The notes under the pieces were generated by a model that saw only the letters and a list, made by a program, of their open reading frames with translations, was not told the origin of the DNA and did not search any database. Below are positions 1-5,387 of a stretch of DNA of 7,485 nucleotides, one piece after another. Origin of the DNA: Ruminococcus sp. CAG:382 (lineage in GTDB: Bacteria; Bacillota; Clostridia; Oscillospirales; CAG-382); assembly GCA_000433115.1 (NCBI GenBank), contig FR892217.1, forward strand, positions 17,063 through 24,547, read 5' to 3'. The translations under genes were made by a program, and so were the position numbers. The stretch's first letter is position 1. Each line of letters begins with the position of its first letter.

Positions 1-1526
1 TTGCCCGGCGTATTGCCGACGGACGCGTCCCGCGTGAGCTTGAAAACCGCAGGATCATGGCGCTTGAAATGGCTGCTGTCGTCGCCGGCACAAAATACCG
101 CGGCGAATTTGAGGAAAAACTGAAGAAGATCCTTGCCGAAGCAAAAGACGATTCCGATGTGATACTTTTCATCGATGAAATACACACTGTTGTGGGCGCC
201 GGAAGCGCCGAAGGTTCGGTGGATGCGGCGAATATACTGAAGCCTGCCCTCGCCCGCGGAGAAATACGTCTGATAGGCGCGACGACGCCCAAGGAATACA
301 AACGCGCCATAGAGCGTGACCCCGCGCTGGAGCGCAGATTCCAGATCGTAAACATCCGCGAACCCGATGAAAAGGAGTGCGAGCGTATGCTCCTTGCCGT
401 CAGGAAGCAGTTTGAGGAGCATCACAAGCTGAAAATAACCGATGACGCCGTCAGAGAAGCCATCCGTGTTTCGGCAAAGTATATCCATGACCGCTACCTC
501 CCCGACAAGGCGATCGACCTGATCGACGAGACGGCGGCGGCAAAGCGCTCTTCGGACAGTCACTGCAGGGCGGTGAACGCCGCGGATATCGATGCTCTCG
601 CCGAGGAAACAACGGGAATACCGCTCCGCACCCTGACCCGCAGCGAAGCCGACGAGCTGAAGCTGCTTGAAGAAAAGCTGAAAAGAAACGTCCTGGGGCA
701 GGACTGTGCCGTGAAGGCGATATGCGCTGCCGTCCGCCGTGCAAAAACGCATTCGTCGGAGGGGGAACGCCCCATGTGCTCTATGCTCTTTGCGGGAAGC
801 GGCGGAGTGGGGAAGACACTTTGCTGCAAAACGCTTGCGGACTGCGTTTTCGGCGGCGAAAAGCGCCTGATAAGACTTGATCTGAGTGAATTTACGGAAC
901 AGCACAGCGTTTCGCGGCTGATAGGCTCGCCACCCGGCTATGTGGGGTTCGGCGACGGCGGCGCACTCACCGAACGGGTGCGGCACGAACCGTTTTCTCT
1001 CGTTCTTTTCGACGGCGCCGAAAAGGCACACCCCGATATACTGTCGCTTATATACGAAATTCTGGACAGCGGAAAGCTGACCGATGCGGCGGGCCTTGAG
1101 GTATCCTTCCGCTCGACATTTGTGGTGATAACCGTGACAAACGGCGGCTATACCCCCGTGACGGGTTTCGGGAATACCTCGCCGTCAATGCAGAAGCTGC
1201 CCGTCGGGCTTGCCGACCGCGTTGACGAGACAGTCGTGTTTGCTCCCCTTTCTCCCGATATTCTGGCGGATATCGCGCTGAAGGAAGCCGCTGCCTTTTC
1301 TGCGGGCTTTGACGGTGAATTTGCCGTTGACGTGACGTATGAAGATCATGTCCGCGAATCGGCAGCCAAGCCGGATGCGACGGCAAGAGCGCTCTGCGCA
1401 ATGGTAAGACGGGACTGCGGCGACGCTGCGGCGGAGATTCTGCTTTCGGGGAAAAAGGAGAAAAACGTTCTGCTTTGCTATGAAAACGGAGAGGCAAAGA
1501 CGGGAAGAACGGGAGTCGCGCCTTGA
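1..1526 (+). CDS. Clp/Hsp100 AAA+ unfoldase ATPase subunit (ClpA/ClpC-like), 5'-truncated
   Basis: This is a hexameric ATP-driven protein unfoldase that probably feeds substrates to ClpP in the cytoplasm. The frame is open from nt 3, and in-frame family sequence (ARRIADGRVP...) precedes the first ATG at 57, so that ATG is internal and the N-domain and D1 Walker A lie outside the window; 507 residues are visible. Seen in D1: pore loop KYRGEFE (~nt 93-113), intact Walker B VILFIDE (159-179), sensor-1 GATT and the LERRF arginine finger. D1 runs almost directly into D2 through about 12 residues plus a short linker, so the ClpC/ClpB coiled-coil middle domain is absent, as in ClpA. Seen in D2: Walker A GSGGVGKT (795-818), pore loop GYVG, sensor-1 Asn, and TGF near 1161-1169, where the family has its ClpP-binding IGF/VGF loop. 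D2 Walker B reads LFDG rather than LLDE, and the stretch before the D2 arginine finger is about 18 residues short. Family assignment is firm; the subfamily is not. Confidence 0.95.
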   Translation, partial: ARRIADGRVPRELENRRIMALEMAAVVAGTKYRGEFEEKLKKILAEAKDDSDVILFIDEIHTVVGAGSAEGSVDAANILKPALARGEIRLIGATTPKEYKRAIERDPALERRFQIVNIREPDEKECERMLLAVRKQFEEHHKLKITDDAVREAIRVSAKYIHDRYLPDKAIDLIDETAAAKRSSDSHCRAVNAADIDALAEETTGIPLRTLTRSEADELKLLEEKLKRNVLGQDCAVKAICAAVRRAKTHSSEGERPMCSMLFAGSGGVGKTLCCKTLADCVFGGEKRLIRLDLSEFTEQHSVSRLIGSPPGYVGFGDGGALTERVRHEPFSLVLFDGAEKAHPDILSLIYEILDSGKLTDAAGLEVSFRSTFVVITVTNGGYTPVTGFGNTSPSMQKLPVGLADRVDETVVFAPLSPDILADIALKEAAAFSAGFDGEFAVDVTYEDHVRESAAKPDATARALCAMVRRDCGDAAAEILLSGKKEKNVLLCYENGEAKTGRTGVAP

Positions 1527-1551
1527 CTTCCCTCGGCGCATATGGTATAAT
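1523..1551 (+). promoter_or_regulatory. Strong SigA-type promoter for the YitT-family gene
   Basis: The -35 is TTGACT (1523-1528) and the -10 is TATAAT (1546-1551), separated by exactly 17 bp, with an extended -10 TGG at 1543-1545. The -35 overlaps the TGA stop of the upstream clp gene. A start about 7 nt past the -10 would fall near 1558, only about 3 nt before the ATG at 1561. The quality of both boxes and the spacing make this a confident prediction. The exact start site is inferred. Confidence 0.82.
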
Positions 1552-1578
1552 AACGATATTATGCGATGTATTATACCA
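1543..1578. repeat. Perfect 10-bp inverted repeat spanning the -10 box and start codon of the yitT-like gene
   Basis: TGGTATAATA (1543-1552) is repeated in inverse as TATTATACCA (1569-1578) with a 16-bp spacer. The left arm contains the extended -10; the right arm lies in codons 3-6 of the gene. Because transcription would begin near 1558, only the right arm would be in the RNA, so a DNA-level site (operator) is more likely than an RNA hairpin. The right arm also places a TGG-TATAAT on the minus strand, but without a convincing -35. It could be coincidence. Confidence 0.5.
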
Positions 1579-2190
1579 AAACTCAAACCAAAAAACATCA
1601 TAACCGCACTGGTCGGCAGTGCCATCCTCGCCTTCGGACTCTTCAACATCCACTCGTTTTCGGGTGTGACGGAGGGCGGAGTGCTGGGGCTGACATTGCT
1701 TTTGCATAACTGGTTCGGGATATCCCCGTCGGTTTCGTCGGTCGTGATGAACGTCGCCTGCTATGCACTGGGCTGGAAGCTCCTCGGAAAGGAGTTTATC
1801 TGCTATTCGGCTGTTGCGGGCGGCGGATTTTCCGTTTTTTATGCGATTTTCGAAAAAATCGGACCGCTTTTCCCTCATCTTACGCAAAATCAGTTTGCCT
1901 GTTCGGTCGTCGGCGCGCTTTTTGTGGGCGTCGGTGTCGGGCTTGCGGTAAGAGCCGGAGGTGCTCCCGGCGGCGACGATGCCCTTGCCATGAGCCTTGC
2001 GCACGTCACGCATCTGAAGCTCGAATGGCTGTATCTCATCAGCGATCTGATTGTGCTGGTGCTTTCGCTGACATATATTCCGCCGCTCAAGCTGCTGTAT
2101 TCGCTGTTCACCGTTGTCATTTCGGGGCAGCTTATCGGGCTGATCCAGAAGATTCCCGAGCCGTGCGGGAAGAATCCCGAAAGCGAATAA
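1561..2190 (+). CDS. YitT-family (DUF161) integral membrane protein
   Basis: This 209-residue, very hydrophobic protein is of the YitT/DUF161 family; the molecular function of the family is not established. About six membrane segments are visible, near residues 12-30, 57-76, 78-98, 112-130, 155-172 and 175-195. Family-like features include the GG-x-LGLTLLLH-x-FGISPS stretch (residues 39-57) and the VGLAVRAGGAPGGDDALA stretch (126-143), which resembles the family's RAGG-x-GG-x-D motif. The C-terminal DUF2179 domain found in many homologues is missing; the protein ends shortly after the last helix. I chose ATG 1561 over the in-frame ATG at 1480 because the extra 27 residues would be strongly charged, would overlap clp, and would start upstream of the consensus promoter at 1523-1551. 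No Shine-Dalgarno is visible before 1561, so translation may be leaderless. It probably forms a single-gene transcript ending at the 2382-2423 hairpin. Confidence 0.88.
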   Translation: MRCIIPKLKPKNIITALVGSAILAFGLFNIHSFSGVTEGGVLGLTLLLHNWFGISPSVSSVVMNVACYALGWKLLGKEFICYSAVAGGGFSVFYAIFEKIGPLFPHLTQNQFACSVVGALFVGVGVGLAVRAGGAPGGDDALAMSLAHVTHLKLEWLYLISDLIVLVLSLTYIPPLKLLYSLFTVVISGQLIGLIQKIPEPCGKNPESE

Positions 2191-2266
2191 CGAATAAAGC
2201 AAACCGGGTCACGGCATAAAATATTAATAAAGAATATGCAAAAAAATTGTGTGTAAAAGGAGGCGC

Positions 2267-2300
2267 AAAAAAAGAAAAACGGACGCGTTTTTCGCGTCCG
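2267..2300 (-). terminator. Rho-independent terminator, minus strand
   Basis: A perfect 8-bp stem, CGGACGCG (2280-2287) with CGCGTCCG (2293-2300), closes a 5-nt loop. Read on the minus strand it is followed by T5-C-T7 (2279 down to 2267). There is no T-run on the plus side, so it serves leftward transcription, most likely from the lipoprotein gene, as a second stop after the hairpin at 2382-2414. Confidence 0.72.
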
Positions 2301-2381
2301 AAGCTCCGGAAAAAGCAAAAACGACGAAGGAGCGACGAAAAGTCCGGAGGCAAAAAACAGTAAACCGAAATAAAAAATGTT

Positions 2382-2423
2382 GCCGTTGCAACGCGTTTTT
2401 GCGTGTGCAACGGCGGTTTTTTT
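2382..2423 (+). terminator. Rho-independent terminator, probably bidirectional
   Basis: A 9-bp stem, GCCGTTGCA (2382-2390) with TGCAACGGC (2406-2414), is extended inward by ACGC/GCGT (2391-2394 with 2401-2404) across a single bulged G. It is followed by GG and seven T on the plus strand (2417-2423). On the minus strand a T6 run (2377-2372) follows closely, so it could also stop the lipoprotein transcript. It probably ends the yitT-like transcript about 190 nt past the stop codon. Confidence 0.78.
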
Positions 2424-2445
2424 ATGTGTTTTCGCGGTGTTTGTC

Positions 2446-2467
2446 GGTTTTTCGAAGGTTTTTCGAA
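2446..2467. repeat. Two tandem copies of an 11-bp unit
   Basis: GGTTTTTCGAA occurs twice head to tail (2446-2456 and 2457-2467) in the 3' flank of the lipoprotein gene. No function can be assigned. It may be replication slippage. Confidence 0.6.
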
Positions 2468-2585
2468 GTGATTTCCGGGGACTTCGATGCCTTTTTTCGG
2501 GCGTGATACTGCTTACGCTGCTTCGCTGTTCTTGCCGCGGTTGAGCAGCCCCGACGGCGACCGACCAAAGCGCTGTACGAAAAGC

Positions 2586-3296
2586 TTATTCGAATTTTGC
2601 GCCGGAAAAGGCGGATACGGCAAAGGTGACTTCCTCTGCAAAAGGAGTCGCGTCCGCACCGACGACGATTACGGGCGATGCTTCGGTGGCGTCGGTGATT
2701 TCGATCAAGATCACGTCGTCGCCGTCCCTTTTTGCGGTGAGCGTTCCTTCGACGCCGTCGGCAAGACGGATGCTTCCGGCTGCGTCGGGGGTGAATTCGC
2801 CTCCGATGAGACGAAGGGTCGCGGTTATTTTGCAGGTGGTTTTGCCGTCCTTTGCGGCTTTGGCGGACATGACGCTTTCGCATCTGATTTCGGGTGCAAG
2901 AACGTGTACGTGGCAGACGGAGCTGCCGTCGCTTTCAAGTCCGCTGTGCTTTACGGTGATCGAGCCGAGCGCGGTGTCGCTGCCCTTTGCTTTTGCGGAG
3001 CCGGAAAGCTCGATTTCTATTGCCGAATTGCTTATATATGTGACCTTTGAGACGGTTTTGCCCTCAAGCGCGTCGCCGAGGACGATGTCAGCCGCGGAAA
3101 TTCCCGATCTGAAGCTGGCGGTCGGTTCGTCGCCGTTCAGGTCGGACGCAGTTATACGTATCGTCTGCACGCCGGCACCGTATGCGTTGCTGTCAGCCGT
3201 GATGTTGCTGTATATCTCGTCTCCGGTATCGCACGAAGAGAGAAGGAAAACACAGAGAAGGGCTGAAGCAAGGAAGAATAATATCTGTTTTTTCAT
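2586..3296 (-). CDS. Exported lipoprotein of unknown function with two similar beta-rich segments
   Basis: I do not recognise the family. The 236-residue protein begins MKKQ, followed by a hydrophobic segment and a lipobox LSSC with the lipidated Cys at residue 22, so it should be secreted by Sec and anchored to the outer face of the membrane. The mature part looks beta-rich and Ser/Thr/Asp-rich, like small surface adhesin or Ig-like modules. Two stretches resemble each other: residues 47-79 (IRITASDL...DIVLGDALEG) and 155-184 (CKITATLRL...SIRLADGVEG), suggesting an old internal duplication. Cysteines 128, 139 and 155 would be extracytoplasmic. The start at 3296 is favoured over the in-frame ATG at 3320 because GGAGGTG (3304-3310) sits 7 nt upstream of it and the earlier ATG would overlap that site. 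It has its own promoter and is probably transcribed alone. Confidence 0.85.
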   Translation of the reverse strand: MKKQILFFLASALLCVFLLSSCDTGDEIYSNITADSNAYGAGVQTIRITASDLNGDEPTASFRSGISAADIVLGDALEGKTVSKVTYISNSAIEIELSGSAKAKGSDTALGSITVKHSGLESDGSSVCHVHVLAPEIRCESVMSAKAAKDGKTTCKITATLRLIGGEFTPDAAGSIRLADGVEGTLTAKRDGDDVILIEITDATEASPVIVVGADATPFAEEVTFAVSAFSGAKFE

Positions 3297-3303
3297 TGGA
3301 AAA

Positions 3304-3310
3304 CACCTCC
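3304..3310 (-). promoter_or_regulatory. Ribosome binding site fixing the lipoprotein start
   Basis: Read on the minus strand this is GGAGGTG, seven bases complementary to the 16S rRNA 3' end, with a 7-nt spacer to the ATG at 3296-3294. It decides in favour of the MKKQ start, which also gives a standard lipoprotein signal peptide. Confidence 0.85.
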
Positions 3311-3322
3311 CGATGATCATGA

Positions 3323-3341
3323 CGGCGGAGTATATCTGCCG
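3323..3341 (-). promoter_or_regulatory. Possible 5' hairpin in the lipoprotein mRNA leader
   Basis: CGGCGGA (3323-3329) and TCTGCCG (3335-3341) can pair over 7 bp across a 5-nt loop; the one non-Watson-Crick position is G-T in the plus-strand reading but an A-C mismatch in the minus-strand transcript. It lies at the predicted 5' end of the transcript (start near 3342). A stabilising 5' stem or an operator is possible. The evidence is weak. Confidence 0.3.
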
Positions 3342-3348
3342 ACGACAT

Positions 3349-3376
3349 ATTATACGTGTTTTTTTGCAAAAAGCAA
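3349..3376 (-). promoter_or_regulatory. Promoter of the lipoprotein gene, strong -10 and weak -35
   Basis: On the minus strand there is a perfect TATAAT (3354-3349) and, 16 bp upstream, TTGCTT (3376-3371), which matches the consensus -35 at only three positions. The predicted start near 3342 gives a leader of about 45 nt. The poor -35, with a tandem repeat immediately upstream, suggests dependence on an activator (inference). Confidence 0.6.
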
Positions 3377-3377
3377 T

Positions 3378-3399
3378 AGCATATCGGAAGCATATCGGA
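3378..3399 (-). repeat. 11-bp tandem direct repeat upstream of the lipoprotein promoter (possible activator site)
   Basis: On the plus strand AGCATATCGGA occurs twice head to tail (3378-3388, 3389-3399); in the direction of the gene this reads TCCGATATGCT twice. It ends one base before the weak -35. Direct repeats at 11-bp spacing, which place two monomers on the same DNA face, are typical of OmpR/PhoB-family regulator sites. The regulator is unknown. Confidence 0.5.
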
Positions 3400-3421
3400 T
3401 TTTTTTGCGGTACGGGTTCCG

Positions 3422-3448
3422 AAAAAACCGCATATTACCGTTTTGCGG
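3422..3448 (-). terminator. Candidate terminator of the ychF-nadE transcript
   Basis: On the minus strand a 5-bp stem, CCGCA (3448-3444) with TGCGG (3432-3428), with an 11-nt loop is followed by six T (3427-3422), about 35 nt past the nadE stop. The stem is short and the loop long, so this is a moderate call. A competing 6-bp pairing (3406-3411 with 3427-3432) overlaps it. Confidence 0.45.
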
Positions 3449-3482
3449 CTGCCGGGCTTTGCGGCAAGGCGGACAGTATGGC

Positions 3483-5369
3483 TTATTCCGGGCGGAAAGC
3501 GGAATTTACGGCGTCGGAGGGCATTCTCCAGTCGCCTCTCGGAGAGAGGGAAACGGAACCGACCTTGGGGCCGTCGGGCATACATGAGCGTTTGAACTGC
3601 TGTGCAAAGAAGCGGCGCATGAACACGTTCAGCCACTTGTCGACCGTCTCTGCGTCGTATGTGCCGTCAAAGGTGAGCAGGGCGATGCGGCGCAGCTTTT
3701 CGGCTGAAAAACCGCGGCGGACGAAATAATATATAAAGAAATCGTGAAGCTCATAAGGTCCGACAAGTTCCTCCGTTTTCTGCGAGATCTCGCCGTCCTT
3801 TGCGGGAAGAAGCTCGGGACTTACGGGGGTGGCGAGTATGTCGCGGAGGGTGGAAGCGAGTGCGGGGTCGTCGGTCTCGTCGGCGAAATAGCCGACAAGA
3901 TAACGCACGAGTGTCTTGGGGATGGAGGCGTTCACGCCGTACATCGACATATGGTCGCCGTTATAAGTAGACCAGCCGAGTGCGCTTTCCGAAAGATCGC
4001 CCGTGCCGACGACGAGTCCGCCGTTTTCGTTTGCGATATCCATTATGACCTGTGTGCGCTCACGCGCCTGACCGTTTTCGAAAACGACATTGTGATTTTC
4101 CATATCGTGCGAAATATCGGCGAAATGCTGTGTCACGGCGGCGGTTATATCCACCGTGCGGAAGGAGATGCCCAGCCTTTCGGCAAGCAGCTCCGCATTG
4201 CTGCGGGTGCGCTTCGTTGTGCCGAAGCAGGGCATTGTCACACCGAGAACGTCGGTGCGCGGACGGCCAAGCATATCCATGACGCGGACGGAAATGAGGA
4301 GGGCAAGAGTCGAATCGAGCCCGCCCGACAGCCCTATGACAAGGCTTTTCGCGTTTGTGTGCTCCACGCGTTTTTTGAGCCCGAGTGCCTGTATGGTTAT
4401 TATTTCTTCACATCTTCTGCTGCGCCTTGCGGGGTCGCCGGGAACAAACGGCGTTTTGCGGTAGGTGCGCGTCAGCACGGTCTCGACCTTTGTTACTTCA
4501 AACATGATGCGTCTGTATCCCTCGGGGCGCTGCGGGAACGTCGTTATGTGGCGGCGCTCACGGGTGCAGTACAGAACATCGGCTTCGGTATATATGATTC
4601 TGTTTTCAAATCTGCTTTCGGCAAGGATGCTGCCGTTTTCGGCGATCAGGTCGTGACCTGCGAAAACAAGGTCGGTCGTCGATTCGCCCTCGCCGGCGTC
4701 TGCGTATGCATAGCAGCACATGAGGCGGGACGACTGCATTTCCACGAGACGGCGGCGGAAATCCGCCTTTGAGGCAATCTCGTCGGATGCCGAAAGGTTT
4801 GCGATGACTGTTGCGCCGGCTGCCGCAAGGTTTGTTGACGGCGGAAGATATGACCAGAGATCCTCACAGATCTCGACGCCGACGGCGAACGACGGCATAG
4901 CACGGCATTCAAACACGGTCTTTGCGCCGAAAGGCACTGTTTCGCCGCCTATCGTGACTTCGCCGTCTATGCCTTCGCCGGACGAGAAATGACGTGCTTC
5001 GTAGAATTCGCAGTAGTTCGGTATGAATATTTTCGGCACCACCGCGATGATTTTTCCCCGGTTCATGGCAACGGCGCAGGAATAGAGCCTGTTGCCGAAG
5101 CGTACCGGTGCGCCGACAAGGGCAAGCAGGTCACCCGTGTTTTCGGCTGCGGTGACGAGCGCGTCTTCGGCTGCGTCAAGCAGCGAATCGCTGCAGAACA
5201 GGTCGCCGCAGGTGTAGCCGGTTACGCAAAGCTCGGGCAGGGCAAGCATTTTCGCTCCGTTTTGCTCCGCTTCACGTATCATTGAGCTAATGGCTTCGGC
5301 GTTATATACGCAGTCGGCGACACGTATCTTCGGTGTGCCGACCGCAACTTTTACAAATCCGTCTTTCAT
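3483..5369 (-). CDS. nadE: Glutamine-dependent NAD+ synthetase
   Basis: It catalyses the last step of NAD+ biosynthesis in the cytoplasm: amidation of nicotinic acid adenine dinucleotide using ATP and ammonia released from glutamine. The 628 residues form two domains. The N-terminal nitrilase-type glutaminase shows the expected Glu-Lys-Cys triad at E46 (LPELCVTGY), K113 (VPKIFIPNY) and C168 (VEICEDLW). The C-terminal synthetase has the PP-loop SGGLDST (348-354) and the GTGDLSESALGWSTYNGD stretch (455-472). The C-terminal KRSCMPDGPKVGSVSLSPR segment matches the long, two-domain form of the enzyme, and the length is close to normal for it. The ATG at 5369 has GGGAG (5383-5379) 9 nt upstream. 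The gene starts 18 nt after the ychF stop with no promoter visible between them, so the two are probably co-transcribed. No catalytic residue is missing. Confidence 0.97.
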   Translation of the reverse strand: MKDGFVKVAVGTPKIRVADCVYNAEAISSMIREAEQNGAKMLALPELCVTGYTCGDLFCSDSLLDAAEDALVTAAENTGDLLALVGAPVRFGNRLYSCAVAMNRGKIIAVVPKIFIPNYCEFYEARHFSSGEGIDGEVTIGGETVPFGAKTVFECRAMPSFAVGVEICEDLWSYLPPSTNLAAAGATVIANLSASDEIASKADFRRRLVEMQSSRLMCCYAYADAGEGESTTDLVFAGHDLIAENGSILAESRFENRIIYTEADVLYCTRERRHITTFPQRPEGYRRIMFEVTKVETVLTRTYRKTPFVPGDPARRSRRCEEIITIQALGLKKRVEHTNAKSLVIGLSGGLDSTLALLISVRVMDMLGRPRTDVLGVTMPCFGTTKRTRSNAELLAERLGISFRTVDITAAVTQHFADISHDMENHNVVFENGQARERTQVIMDIANENGGLVVGTGDLSESALGWSTYNGDHMSMYGVNASIPKTLVRYLVGYFADETDDPALASTLRDILATPVSPELLPAKDGEISQKTEELVGPYELHDFFIYYFVRRGFSAEKLRRIALLTFDGTYDAETVDKWLNVFMRRFFAQQFKRSCMPDGPKVGSVSLSPRGDWRMPSDAVNSAFRPE

Positions 5370-5387
5370 AAATTCATGCTCCCGTTA

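Larger units (their letters stand above)
2191..2585. other. 395-nt convergent intergenic region with two terminators and short repeats
   Basis: This gap lies between the stop codons of the yitT-like gene (+) and the lipoprotein gene (-). It contains the two hairpins listed separately, a TCCGGAG/CTCCGGA inverted pair (2304-2310 and 2343-2349), a CGACGAA direct repeat at 11-bp spacing (2322-2328 and 2333-2339), and an 11-bp tandem repeat at 2446-2467. An AAAAGGAGG Shine-Dalgarno-like run at 2255-2263 has no start codon at a usable distance. I see no credible coding frame: the open frames here are Lys/Arg-rich shadows with no family resemblance. Confidence 0.7.

Noticed and set aside
57..59. ATG at 57 as the clp start codon
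   Set aside because: The frame is open to the window edge and the 18 preceding codons encode Clp family sequence, so this Met is internal.
1480..1560. In-frame N-terminal extension of the yitT-like protein from ATG 1480
   Set aside because: It would add 27 highly charged residues overlapping clp, the nearest GGAG is about 19 nt away, and the start lies upstream of the consensus promoter at 1523-1551.
1552..1600. Minus-strand promoter from the TGG-TATAAT on the right arm of the inverted repeat
   Set aside because: The position 17 bp upstream (ATGTTT) is a poor -35, and the transcript would run antisense into clp with no gene to serve.
1048..2202. Minus-strand frame (384 codons) across clp and the yitT-like gene
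   Set aside because: It is antisense to two recognisable genes, very Arg-rich, without a family match.
2249..2506. Small Lys/Arg-rich ORF with an SD-like AAAAGGAGG near its start
   Set aside because: The GGAGG lies inside the frame rather than before it, composition reflects A-rich terminator DNA, and both terminator hairpins fall within it.
3406..3432. Hairpin TGCGGT/ACCGCA as a terminator
   Set aside because: Neither strand has a T-run after the stem: the T-run on the plus strand precedes it, and on the minus strand it is followed by A residues.
2626..3729. Long plus-strand frame (367 codons) opposite the lipoprotein gene and its upstream region
   Set aside because: It is antisense to a gene with a signal peptide, SD and promoter, crosses that promoter, and has no family resemblance.
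3744..4772. Long plus-strand frame (342 codons) within the nadE region
   Set aside because: It is antisense to a fully conserved NAD+ synthetase; long shadow frames are expected with this codon usage.
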